Of a stretch of DNA of 64,000 nt, positions 28,553 to 38,134 are shown in pieces. The notes below the pieces were generated by a model. It saw nothing but the letters and a program-made list of their open reading frames with translations. It searched no databases and was not told the DNA's origin. Both the position numbers and the translations under genes were made by a program. The DNA is taken from assembly GCA_947452365.1 (NCBI GenBank), contig CANGCO010000006.1:1-64000 (forward strand), written 5' to 3'. How positions within the stretch are numbered: position 1 is the first letter of the stretch; the number at the start of each line of letters is the position of its first letter. The stretch is from Caulobacteraceae bacterium. GTDB lineage: Bacteria > Pseudomonadota > Alphaproteobacteria > Caulobacterales > Caulobacteraceae.

Positions 28553-29773
28553 ATGGTCTATATTCTGGGGGGCTGGCAGAGCGATTTTTCCGCCAATTGG
28601 GCGCGCCAAGGCATGGACTTTGCCGGGGCGTTTTCGCAGGTCGTCGGCGAGGGTCTGGCCTCGGTCGATCTGGAGCCCAAAGACATAGACAGCGGCCATG
28701 TCGGCAATTTTGTTGGCGAATTGTTTGCCGGCCAAGGCCTGCTTGGCGGATTTTTTGGCCTCGTGCATCCCGATTTTGACGGCTTGCCAACGGCGCGGCA
28801 TGAGGCGGCTTGCGCCTCCGGCAGCGTGGCCATACTGGCCGCCAGTGCCGAGATCGAGGCCGGGCGCTATGACCTCAGCTGCGTGGTTGGTCTGGAAATG
28901 ATGCGCAATGTGCCCGGGCAAAAGGCGGCGGAAAATCTTGGCTCGGCGGCCTGGGCTGGACATGAGTTTCAGGACGCTAAGTTTTTGTGGCCGCGGGCCT
29001 TTTCCGACCTTGGCGAGGAATATGAGCGCCGCTGGGGCTTAAATTATGACCATCTGGCCCAGATTGCCGAGATCAATTTTGCCAATGGCAAGCGCAATCC
29101 CAATGCCCAGACCCGCGACTGGGCCTTTAATGACAAGAGCTTTACGAGGGACGATCAGGCCAATCCTGTCGTTGAGGGCATGATCCGCAAAAACGATTGC
29201 GGCCAGGTCACGGACGGTGCGGCCGTGGTGTTTCTAGCCTCGGCTAAACGGGCGGCCGAATACGCTGCCAAGCGCGGCATACCGCTGGAAAGCCTGCCCC
29301 AGATCAAGGGCTGGGGGCATCGGTCGGCCCCGATCAGCTATGATCGCAAGCTGCGCAATAGCGAGGGCCAACCTTATGTGTTTCCGCAGGTCAAGCGCGC
29401 CATAGATGATGCTCGCGCCCGTGCGAATGTGGGCGATCTGGCCCAGCTCGATGCGGTCGAGACCCATGACTGTTTCACCACCACGGAATATATGGCGATC
29501 GAACATCTTGGCCTGACCGAACCGGGCAAGGCCTGGCAAGCGATTGAGGATGGCTCGATTGCCATGGGCGGCCGTCTGCCGATCAATCCCTCTGGCGGCC
29601 TGATTGGCTGTGGTCACCCGGTCGGGGCGACGGGCGTGCGCATGACGCTGGACGCATTCAAACAGGTAACGGGTACCGCCGATGCCTATCAGGTCGAGGG
29701 TGCCAAGACGGTTCAGACCCTGAATATTGGTGGATCTACCACCACGACCGTGAGCCTAGTCGTCGGGGTCTAG
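28553..29773 (+). CDS. thiolase family acetyl-CoA acyltransferase
   Basis: ATG at 28553. HEAACASGSVAILAASAEIEAGRYD, C-terminal NPSGGLIGCGHPVGATGVRM. Confidence 0.88.
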   Translation: MVYILGGWQSDFSANWARQGMDFAGAFSQVVGEGLASVDLEPKDIDSGHVGNFVGELFAGQGLLGGFFGLVHPDFDGLPTARHEAACASGSVAILAASAEIEAGRYDLSCVVGLEMMRNVPGQKAAENLGSAAWAGHEFQDAKFLWPRAFSDLGEEYERRWGLNYDHLAQIAEINFANGKRNPNAQTRDWAFNDKSFTRDDQANPVVEGMIRKNDCGQVTDGAAVVFLASAKRAAEYAAKRGIPLESLPQIKGWGHRSAPISYDRKLRNSEGQPYVFPQVKRAIDDARARANVGDLAQLDAVETHDCFTTTEYMAIEHLGLTEPGKAWQAIEDGSIAMGGRLPINPSGGLIGCGHPVGATGVRMTLDAFKQVTGTADAYQVEGAKTVQTLNIGGSTTTTVSLVVGV

Positions 29774-29803
29774 GGGCCAATTAATAAATTTGCCGGGGGA
29801 ACC

Positions 29804-30613
29804 ATGTCTGAGCTTGTCAGCATTATGCTGCTGAATGTGGTGGTTATTGCCGCCATGTTTGCCCTGTTTTGGGCGGTTTGCGTCGCCATGCGTGACTGCA
29901 CGCCGGTTGATAGTCTTTGGGCCCTAGGCATGGCGGTCGTGGCGGTTGCGACCTTTGTTTATACAGGCGGTGGTACTGAGCGGCGCATAGCCTTGACCGC
30001 GATCTGTGTGGTCTGGGCCGTGCGGCTGGGCGGCTATCTTTTGTGGCGTTGGCGCGATCATGGGCCTGACCGGCGCTATGTGCGGATGATGGAAAAGGCC
30101 AAGCAGGACAAGGGCTGGGGCTATGGCTATGCCGCGCTTCGTCTGGTGTTTTTACTGCAAATGCCGCTGCTTTGGCTGGTCTGTTTGCCGGTGCAACTGG
30201 GCCAGATTCCGGCCGGCCCGGGCACGCTCGGTGTCCTTGGCTGGATCGGGGTCGGGGTCTCGGTGTTTGGGATTGGGTTTGAAAGCCTGGCCGATTGGCA
30301 ATTACTAAGGTTCAAAAAGAACCCCGCCACAGCCGGTCAGGTTATGGATAAGGGCCTGTGGCGCTATACCCGTCATCCCAATTATTTTGGCGATGCCTGC
30401 GTCTGGTGGGGCCTGTTCCTGATCGCGGCCGAGACGCCGCTCGGCCTCTTATCCGTGGTCGGACCCATCTATCTGGTCTTTACCCTGACCCGTTGGAGCG
30501 GGATTCCGACGGTCGAGTATCGCTTGAAAAAGACCCGGCCTGCCTATGCTGAGTATGCCCGGCGGACGTCTGGCTTCTTGCCTTGGCCGCCCAAGCCGCC
30601 GCAAGCGGACTAG
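29804..30613 (+). CDS. DUF1295 domain membrane protein
   Basis: KGLWRYTRHPNYFGDACVWWGLFL and multiple TM segments. Confidence 0.85.
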   Translation: MSELVSIMLLNVVVIAAMFALFWAVCVAMRDCTPVDSLWALGMAVVAVATFVYTGGGTERRIALTAICVVWAVRLGGYLLWRWRDHGPDRRYVRMMEKAKQDKGWGYGYAALRLVFLLQMPLLWLVCLPVQLGQIPAGPGTLGVLGWIGVGVSVFGIGFESLADWQLLRFKKNPATAGQVMDKGLWRYTRHPNYFGDACVWWGLFLIAAETPLGLLSVVGPIYLVFTLTRWSGIPTVEYRLKKTRPAYAEYARRTSGFLPWPPKPPQAD

Positions 30614-31032
30614 GCGGCGGCGATTAGGTCCAGCACCTGGGCCGATAGGGGCTCACCGGCCTTTTGCTGGGCTATGACGCCAATATCGACATAATCGCGC
30701 CAGCCGGTGATCAGGCCGTCCTTGAAGTCGAGCACCCCGGCATAGGGGGCGGCAATGCGCAGGCCCTCTGTGGTCTGATATTCGTCAACGCCCTCGATAA
30801 ATAATCGGTCGCCGTCCTCGGCATGGGCAAATATGCGCCATTGAATGCCATGCATATCGGCCTGAAAGCGCTGCAAAAGCTTGCGCGCCATGGCCTTACC
30901 CCGGATCGGTGGCATGGCCCCGGCCGCATAGTGCCAGACAATATCCTCATCCATATAGGCCAGAACGCCCTCGACATCCTTGGCCTGCCAGCAGGCGATC
31001 AGGTCTTGTAGGCGATTAAGATTTGCGCCCAT
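30610..31032 (-). CDS. nuclear transport factor 2/SnoaL-like protein
   Basis: LIACWQAKDVEGVLAYMDEDIVWHYAAGAMPPIRGKAMARKLLQRF; start at 31032 next to the upstream stop. Confidence 0.8.
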   Translation of the reverse strand: MGANLNRLQDLIACWQAKDVEGVLAYMDEDIVWHYAAGAMPPIRGKAMARKLLQRFQADMHGIQWRIFAHAEDGDRLFIEGVDEYQTTEGLRIAAPYAGVLDFKDGLITGWRDYVDIGVIAQQKAGEPLSAQVLDLIAAA

Positions 31033-31034
31033 GA

Positions 31035-32513
31035 TCAGCCCTCCCTGCAACCCTTCTGAATAAAGGCGCGGTCAGCCCAAACACTATGGGTGCCGCTCGA
31101 TAGCTTGTGGGGCAGGGCGATGCGCACAACCGGTCCGGCCTCTAGGGCCTTGGCATCGATCAGAACGCATTCGGACGTCCCGTGATTTTCATCGATTAGG
31201 AAGCTGACCAGATAGCCATCGTCTTCAGACTTTGCATCAAGCCGCGGCACAAACGGGGCCTCGCTGGCATAGACGCCGTCTGGCAGGTCCAGGGTCCAGG
31301 ACTGGCCGGTTTCCAGATCGTGTTTGACAAAACCATTGAACAGGAACCAGCCGGGCCTGGCCTTGGTGCTATAGGCATAGCGATAGGGCTTGCCGGCATA
31401 GCGCTGATTAAACATGCCAAATTCGAGGATTCGCTCGTCCAGGCGCTGCTCCTTGGTCTCGCCGGTCTTCATATTAAAGCGCCAGCGATGCAGCTTGGGG
31501 CGGAAGCTGTGCTCATCCAGATAGGCCATCATATGGCTATAGCCGGGCGGGGCATCGGCGATCGGGTCCGGGGTGGGGTTTTCTTGGAAATAGCCATCCA
31601 GCACCACCTCATCGCCGTCCTCATAGGCATTGAGCCAATGCAGCACATAGGTTGGGGCGGCCTCGAACCATTTAATGTCCTTGGGCTGACCAAATCTTGG
31701 AATAATCCCAAAGCGCGACGGTATGCCGGGGTGCGCGCGCACAGCATGGATATCGCGCTTTAACAGCTCCTGGTCCCAAAACACGGGTAAGTCATTGAGG
31801 ATCGAATAGTGCTCAGTGAACGCCATATCATGCGGCAGGCGCGGGCCGGGCAGGGGGATGGGCACATAATGCACCCGATTTCCGGTCTTATCGACCACGC
31901 CATAATGCATATAGGGCGCATGCTTGGAATAGTTGAAGAAGAGGAGCTCGCCCGTGGCCTCATCGACCTTGGTATGGGCGGAAACGCCATCGAGCGGTGC
32001 CCAATTGGCCGTGCCGCCCTGGGCTAGGGTTTCGGGATCGAGCCAATAGGCCTCGCCGCACTGATAAAAGGTCGCGACCAGCTTGCCGCCGTGCACGACC
32101 ACATCGGTGCTGGCCGTATCCTTCAAGGCCCCTTGCGCGCCAAAGCCCGGGCGCAAGGCGATCTTCGGCGGATCGGCCAGACCGCCCCAAAGCGACCCGC
32201 CCGCCTCCTGCTCGGCCTCAAAGCCGCGGGTGCGGACAAAGCGGTTTCGATAGCTGGCCTTGCCGTTTTGAAAACTGATCGCATGGATCATGCCGTCGCC
32301 GTCAAACGGGTGATAGCGCCCGAGCGGCTGTTGCACCGGGTTTTCCGTATTGCGGATATAGATGCCGTCAATATCGGTCGGGATGGTGCCAGACATCACC
32401 TCAAGGTCTGTCGCATTGACCTCTTCATGCAAGGGCGTCCAGGCCCCATTCAAATAGGGATGATTGCTGGGCAAGAGCGAGGTCTTGACCGGGGCGAGGC
32501 GCTGCACCTGCAT
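31035..32513 (-). CDS. carotenoid oxygenase family protein
   Basis: GIYIRNTENPVQQPLGRYHPFDGDGMIHAISF, AHTKVDEATGELLFFNYS, PHDMAFTEHYSILNDLPVFWD. Confidence 0.9.
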   Translation of the reverse strand: MQVQRLAPVKTSLLPSNHPYLNGAWTPLHEEVNATDLEVMSGTIPTDIDGIYIRNTENPVQQPLGRYHPFDGDGMIHAISFQNGKASYRNRFVRTRGFEAEQEAGGSLWGGLADPPKIALRPGFGAQGALKDTASTDVVVHGGKLVATFYQCGEAYWLDPETLAQGGTANWAPLDGVSAHTKVDEATGELLFFNYSKHAPYMHYGVVDKTGNRVHYVPIPLPGPRLPHDMAFTEHYSILNDLPVFWDQELLKRDIHAVRAHPGIPSRFGIIPRFGQPKDIKWFEAAPTYVLHWLNAYEDGDEVVLDGYFQENPTPDPIADAPPGYSHMMAYLDEHSFRPKLHRWRFNMKTGETKEQRLDERILEFGMFNQRYAGKPYRYAYSTKARPGWFLFNGFVKHDLETGQSWTLDLPDGVYASEAPFVPRLDAKSEDDGYLVSFLIDENHGTSECVLIDAKALEAGPVVRIALPHKLSSGTHSVWADRAFIQKGCREG

Positions 32514-32679
32514 CTGACGTCTCCAAATACTGTGGCCGGGGCAATAGGCCTAAGTCATCAGCCTAACGCGTCTCGCTTGCCGTGCAAGCCGGATTGAGGC
32601 TCTAGAGGACCAGAGCTTGTCGCTGTGAGCTTTAGCCGTCTAAGATCAATCAACCCCAGCGATAGAGCGAGCCGCGACC

Positions 32680-33618
32680 ATGCCCGATCACGAAGCCGCG
32701 GCGCCAAGCCAAAAGGCCTCGGTCTTGATCCGATACCTCGATCGGGTCAGCCAAGACTTATTGACACCAGACCAGGGCCCGCGCCTAGATTTTTCAAAAC
32801 CTGCCAGTGAAGACGCTCTAACCCCCGCTGGTTCCCTATCTTGGCGCGTGTTTCGCAATCCCATCTCGCTCTATATTGGTGGGGTTACGGCGGTCTTGAT
32901 GGAATTGGCCGAGCCTAGGGTGCGGTCCGGGGTCTGGGACCATTCCAGCTTTCGCACCGACCCTATGAGCCGCATGAAGCGGACCGGTCTTGCGGCCATG
33001 GTTACGGTCTATGGCGCGCAATCTGAAGCGCGGCGCATGATTGACGCGGTCGTCGCGCTGCATGGCCAGGTTTCAGGCGTGACCCCCGGCGGTGAGGCCT
33101 ATAGCGCTAATGATCCGGAACTGCTCGATTGGGTTCAGGCCACGGCTAGTTTTGGCTTTGTTGAGGCCTATAGCGCCTATGTCAGGCCGCTGAGCGATGC
33201 TGATCGTAACCAGTTCTTGATCGAGGCCATGCCCGCCGCCAGACTTTATGGCGCTGTGGGCGCGCCCACCAGTCTGGCGCAAAGGCAGGTCCTGTTCGAC
33301 GCCATGCTGCCGCGCCTTGAGGCGTCGGATATTGTGTTTGAATTTCTGGGTATTATGCAAAAGACCAAGGTGTTCCCGCCGCCGTTTGGCGCCTTGCAAA
33401 ACCTGTTGGTGCGCGCAGGCGTGGCGCTTGTACCCCAGCCCATGCGGCAAAAACTGGGCCTTGGCCGCGCCTGGGATGTCAGCCCTTGGCAGCACAAATT
33501 GATTGCGGGCCTGGCGCGGATGTCCGATCGGCTGATCCTGCCCTCCAGTCCGCCAGTCCAGGCCTGCCGCCGCCTTGGCCTTGATCCCAATGCGGTGTTT
33601 TCCAATTCAGATCACTAA
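32680..33618 (+). CDS. oxygenase MpaB family protein (DUF2236)
   Basis: SLYIGGVTAVLMELAEPRVRSGVWDHSSFRTDPMSRMKRTGLAAMVTVYG. Confidence 0.85.
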   Translation: MPDHEAAAPSQKASVLIRYLDRVSQDLLTPDQGPRLDFSKPASEDALTPAGSLSWRVFRNPISLYIGGVTAVLMELAEPRVRSGVWDHSSFRTDPMSRMKRTGLAAMVTVYGAQSEARRMIDAVVALHGQVSGVTPGGEAYSANDPELLDWVQATASFGFVEAYSAYVRPLSDADRNQFLIEAMPAARLYGAVGAPTSLAQRQVLFDAMLPRLEASDIVFEFLGIMQKTKVFPPPFGALQNLLVRAGVALVPQPMRQKLGLGRAWDVSPWQHKLIAGLARMSDRLILPSSPPVQACRRLGLDPNAVFSNSDH

Positions 33619-33710
33619 AGATTTTTTTATAATTAACGCTACTTTACCGGACATTAACTATAAGCAGCGAATTTGGCTGGGTGCTATTGATCGCACCGAA
33701 AGAGCCAAGC

Positions 33711-35492
33711 ATGACCCTAAACACCGCGCCCCTGCCTGCGGCGACCGATCAAGATCTGATCCCGATCAAGACCGCGCTTGAGGCGGGTCAGGCGCAATTG
33801 GCGCTGAGCCTGGTGCAGGACCTGATTGCCAATCGCCAGTTTTCCTCGGTGCTGCATTATTGGCTGGCGGCGGCCCACGGGGCCTGCGGCGACTGGCCCG
33901 CATTTCAAGATCGCCTAAACCAGGCCCAGACCTTTCAGGGGCTGGAAACCATCAAGACCAATGGCGGCGATCTGTTGCGGTTCCAGCACGATCTTGACTA
34001 TGCCTTGGCGGTCGCGCAGCGGTGCTGGCAGGCGCGGGTCTTTGGCCCGGCCTTGGCTGGCTTTGGCCGCATAATCACCCAAGACGAGCTTAGCCCGCGC
34101 GCCGTTATCGACCATGCTCATGCGGTACTGGCCTTGGGCCGTTTGGACGAGGCTAGACTGGGCATGCAGGTGGTCGAGGACTTGTTTGGCATAAAACCCG
34201 CCCTCAGCGATCAATTGGCTGTGCTGCCGTTTGGCGCGGATGCGCTCGAGGCCATGACCCAGGCCGCAAGCGAATGGGCCAAGCCCTATAGTCAAATCGA
34301 CCAGACGGGTCCTGGCCCGCAAATGCCAAACCCGCCGCGCCCAGGGCGGCGGCTAAGGCTTGGCTATCTGATTGCGGATCTTGCAGCGCCTGGCCTTGAC
34401 CAGACCCTATTGCCGGCCCTGGCCGCGCATGATCCGGACCAGTTTGAAATCTCCCTCTATTATGACCAGGGCTGTCCAAGGCTGGATATGGGCCCAGTGG
34501 TCCTGTGCCCGATTGGCGCGCTAGACGACGAGGCTGTGTTTGAGCGGCTTCGTCAGGACGAGATTGATGTCCTGATTGAGGCCTCGGGTCATTTGGGCGG
34601 CGGACGCCTTGCGATTCTTGCGGCCAAGGCGGCCCCGGTCCAGGTCAGTTGGACGATGGCGGGCCTAACCACGGGCCTCGCCAGTGTGGATTATGTGCTC
34701 TTGGCGGATGGGACGGGTCAGACCGGACCCCAGGCGGAGACCCGCTGGCCGATTGGCCCGGTGCAAACCCCGTTTGTGCCGAGCCCGGCCATGGCCCAAG
34801 CCCAATCAGAGGAAGACGGGGCTCTGGGGCAAAGGTTTGGCTGCCTTGCCCATCCCGCCGATCTGGACGGCGCGACGATTGACCTGTTTGCCCAGGTCTT
34901 GCGGGCCTGCGACGGTGCAGGCCTTTGCCTTAACCATGTCAATTTCCGCGACCCGGTGGTGCAGAACACGGCCTGTGCCCAGTTTGCCGCCCGCGGCATT
35001 GATCCAGACCGTCTGGTGTTTCCAGACCCGGTGGTGATCAGTGCCTCGGACACGGCCAGGCCCAGCCTAGATCTTCGGACCGATATGATCTTAGCGCCAG
35101 TCGGCGGGATTGGCCTTTGCGACCCAGACCTCTTGTTTGGTCTTAGCCAGGGCATGCCGGTCCTGTGGCTGGCCAGTTTTAAGCCGTCCGTGCCCAATCC
35201 GCTCGCGGCGCTCGGCCTATTAGAATTTATGGCCACGGACGAGGCCGATTTTGTCGCCAAGGCTCTGGACTGGCTGCAGCGCCGGGCGGGCGGCGGGCCC
35301 GAGCGGCAGGCCTTGGCCAACCGTTTCGCCACCAGCGCCTATGCCAATCTGACCGCCTTTACCCGGCGGCTAGAGCTGGCCTATGGCCTGATGTTTGACA
35401 TCTGGTCGAGCTGTCATGCCGAGCCTGAGCGCCTTGTGACCATGCGCCAATGGCGGGTGCCCAGTCGCCACGTCTTGCGCAGGCTGGCCTAG
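33711..35492 (+). CDS. divergent SPINDLY/OGT-like (GT41) protein with N-terminal helical repeats
   Basis: RRLRLGYLIADLAAP...VLIEASGHLGGGRLAILAAKAAPVQVSWTMAGLTTGLASVDYVL aligns with the bacterial OGT-like block around SGHTAGNRL...APVQVSWLGYPGTTG; ATG at 33711. Confidence 0.7.
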   Translation: MTLNTAPLPAATDQDLIPIKTALEAGQAQLALSLVQDLIANRQFSSVLHYWLAAAHGACGDWPAFQDRLNQAQTFQGLETIKTNGGDLLRFQHDLDYALAVAQRCWQARVFGPALAGFGRIITQDELSPRAVIDHAHAVLALGRLDEARLGMQVVEDLFGIKPALSDQLAVLPFGADALEAMTQAASEWAKPYSQIDQTGPGPQMPNPPRPGRRLRLGYLIADLAAPGLDQTLLPALAAHDPDQFEISLYYDQGCPRLDMGPVVLCPIGALDDEAVFERLRQDEIDVLIEASGHLGGGRLAILAAKAAPVQVSWTMAGLTTGLASVDYVLLADGTGQTGPQAETRWPIGPVQTPFVPSPAMAQAQSEEDGALGQRFGCLAHPADLDGATIDLFAQVLRACDGAGLCLNHVNFRDPVVQNTACAQFAARGIDPDRLVFPDPVVISASDTARPSLDLRTDMILAPVGGIGLCDPDLLFGLSQGMPVLWLASFKPSVPNPLAALGLLEFMATDEADFVAKALDWLQRRAGGGPERQALANRFATSAYANLTAFTRRLELAYGLMFDIWSSCHAEPERLVTMRQWRVPSRHVLRRLA

Positions 35493-37078
35493 CCAAAATC
35501 TAGCCGCGTCGGCTTGGCCATCATGGCTGCCGCCGCAGCGGCCAAAAAAGCAAAGGTCAAGACCAGATAACAGTCGCTAAAGGCCAGGACCAGGGCGTCG
35601 CGATAGAGCAGGGAGCCCATCATCTTGTGGGCCGCCAATTCGGGATTGGCTAGGCCCATCTCGTCCATGCGTTGGGCCAGCCCCTCCATCATGGCACTGC
35701 CCGAGGCCCTCGCCGTCGAAAAGCGCGCCGACAGATCCGACAAGTGCTGGGCGCGGCTGACCGCTAAAATCGTGGTCAAGACCGCCAGCCCAAACGCACC
35801 GCCAACATTGCGCGATAGATTGACCAGTGCGCCGGCCGACTTCATCAGGTCCGGCTTGAGCGTGCCCATGGTAATGTTCTGGGCCGTGAACAGGGCCAGG
35901 GCCATGCCGACAGAGCGGGTCAGTTGCAGGGTTAGAAACTCGGTAAAGCTCCAATCCTTGGTCACGCCGCGACTGATCCACATACCCGCCGCCGCAATCA
36001 AAAACCCAATAATCACCTGGGTGCGCGGCACGACATAGAGCGATAGGCGCGTTGCGATCGGGCCCATTACAAACATGACTGCGCCAGACACGGCCATGGT
36101 CAGGCCAATCTGGCTGGCTGAGTCGCCGCGCACACGGGCCAAGAACAGGGGCAAGAGATAGGTTGAGCCAAACAGGCCCATTCCGGCAATCAGGGACAAG
36201 AAACAGCCAATGCGAAAATTGCTATCGGCAAAGGCCTGAAGCTCGACAATCGGGTTGGGGCGGCTAAGCGATCGCCAGACAAACAAGATCCCGCCCAGCA
36301 CCGAGACAAGGCTGAGGAACAAGATTAGGTCACTGTGAAACCAGGCCTCGCGCGTGCCTTCTTCGAGAACATATTGCCCAGCCATCAGGAAGGCGGCCAT
36401 GCAGGCCAGGCCCGTCCAGTCAAAATTTCGTGCCAAGGCCGGGTTGGGCTGGTCCAGCGCGCCATAGCGGCCAACTAAAAACAGCACCAATAAGCCCGGC
36501 GGCACATTAATAAAAAACAGCCAGCGCCAGCTTAGCTGATCGGTCAAGAACCCGCCAAGGGTCGGTCCGATGGTGGGGGCCAAGGACACGACTGTGCTGA
36601 TAATCATGCTGGTGGTCATGCGATGGCGCGGCGGGAAGGCTGAAAACGCCACCGAAAACACGGTTGGAATCATCGCCCCGCCGATAAAGCCTTGCAGGGC
36701 GCGGGTCACAATCATGGCATCGATCGAGGTGCACAGGCCTGTCAAAACGCTCATGATCGTAAAACCGGCACATGAGATCATGAACAGTCTTTGTGTGCCC
36801 CACCACCGGGCCAGATAGCTGGACAAGGGGATCATCACCACCTCGGAAATCAGATAGGCGCTTTGCACCCAACTTATCTCGTCACTGCTGGCGCTCACGC
36901 CAGACTGGATCTGGGACAGGGACGAATTGACAATCTGTATATCCAAAAAGGCCATGAACTGGCCCAGTACCATCCCAGCAAAGCCGAGCATCAAACCAAA
37001 CAGATGCGCGCGCTCGACCGCACTGCCGGGTTCGCCGCTCGCGTCTTTTTGTGGGTCTGAAGGGTTAAGTATAGTCAT
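35489..37078 (-). CDS. DHA2 family MFS multidrug efflux transporter
   Basis: FLDIQIVNSSLSQIQSGVSASSDEISWVQSAYLISEVVMIPLSSYLARWWGTQRLFM, 14-TM type length. Confidence 0.9.
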   Translation of the reverse strand: MTILNPSDPQKDASGEPGSAVERAHLFGLMLGFAGMVLGQFMAFLDIQIVNSSLSQIQSGVSASSDEISWVQSAYLISEVVMIPLSSYLARWWGTQRLFMISCAGFTIMSVLTGLCTSIDAMIVTRALQGFIGGAMIPTVFSVAFSAFPPRHRMTTSMIISTVVSLAPTIGPTLGGFLTDQLSWRWLFFINVPPGLLVLFLVGRYGALDQPNPALARNFDWTGLACMAAFLMAGQYVLEEGTREAWFHSDLILFLSLVSVLGGILFVWRSLSRPNPIVELQAFADSNFRIGCFLSLIAGMGLFGSTYLLPLFLARVRGDSASQIGLTMAVSGAVMFVMGPIATRLSLYVVPRTQVIIGFLIAAAGMWISRGVTKDWSFTEFLTLQLTRSVGMALALFTAQNITMGTLKPDLMKSAGALVNLSRNVGGAFGLAVLTTILAVSRAQHLSDLSARFSTARASGSAMMEGLAQRMDEMGLANPELAAHKMMGSLLYRDALVLAFSDCYLVLTFAFLAAAAAAMMAKPTRLDFG

Positions 37079-37252
37079 GAATGCTGATGGGCCTCACTGG
37101 CGTCCAAGACGGCAAATTGGCGCGTCAGGGTATAGGCTTGCAGACAATGCGCTGAGGTCAAGCAAAACCGATCCCCATCAGCGTTAAAGCGCCATGGGGA
37201 TAGACCTTGGTAACGACTTATTTTAAGCGCATTAAGACGATAGACCTGAGTA

Positions 37253-37276
37253 CAAATTGTCATTTGAATTACAAAT
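37253..37276. promoter_or_regulatory. candidate operator: three alternating half-sites
   Basis: CAAAT-tgtc-ATTTG-aatta-CAAAT, 22 bp upstream of the XRE ORF and divergent from the efflux gene. Confidence 0.4.
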
Positions 37277-37297
37277 ATCTACGATTTCTAAGGTTGT

Positions 37298-37894
37298 ATG
37301 AGCAATGTTCTTGGCCTTCGCATCACGCTTGCCCGCAAAAATAGGGGCTGGTCACAAACCCGTCTTGCCGAGGCGGTAAACTAGGCCCAGACCACTATCT
37401 CGTCCTGGGAGCGCGGTCGTACAGAGCCGTCGCGTAATGATGTCCGGCGCATTGCCCAGGTGCTCAATATCGATGTCGCCCAGCTTGAAGTGGGGGCAAT
37501 CCTAGCCCGGCCCAATTTGGCAAGGCCGGCCGGGCAGATTGTGTTCCGGGATATTGTTCAGGGCGTATCCTCGCCGAATATGAGTGTTGGGCTTGGCAAT
37601 ACCGGGGACAATGCCTTGCCGGTCGGCTTGAGAATCGGGGATGGCGCGATCGCGCGCAAGCTTTCGGGCTGGACGGCCTTTCACGACCCGCAGCGCTATG
37701 CGCCGAACGCCAAATTTTTTGGAAGGTTGTGTGTGATTGGGCTGGAAGATGGAACTGTTTACGTTAAGTGGCTGGAAAAAAGCGCTTATGCCGGACTGTT
37801 TCATCTCACTTCAGAGATAGATTCCCCCCTATTGGACCAGAAGGTCATCTGGTTGTCGCCTGTGCTTCATCTCTTTCCCCCTCCACCTGTTTAA
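37298..37894 (+). pseudogene. XRE-HTH/S24-like transcriptional regulator interrupted by in-frame TAG
   Basis: MSNVLGLRITLARKNRGWSQTRLAEAVN*AQTTISSWERGRTEPSRNDVRRIAQVLNIDV...; TAG at 37382-37384, frame continuous to 37894. Confidence 0.75.
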
Positions 37895-38134
37895 AAAATA
37901 TATCTATAAATATTTTAATAGCATTGACTAATTTAGCACATTTTGTATTGGTTCTGTATGGAAAGAGAGGGCGGGACATGGTCGGAAAAAAACTAGACTA
38001 TCGAGTGGAGGCATTGGAGGCAGAGCCGATTTATCTGACCGAGATTGTGTCGACCCAAACGGAAACGATTGAAAAAAGCTCTGGCCCGATTGGAAGTTTT
38101 GTCATTCGCCGCCAAAAATGCGTGCGAATACGGA

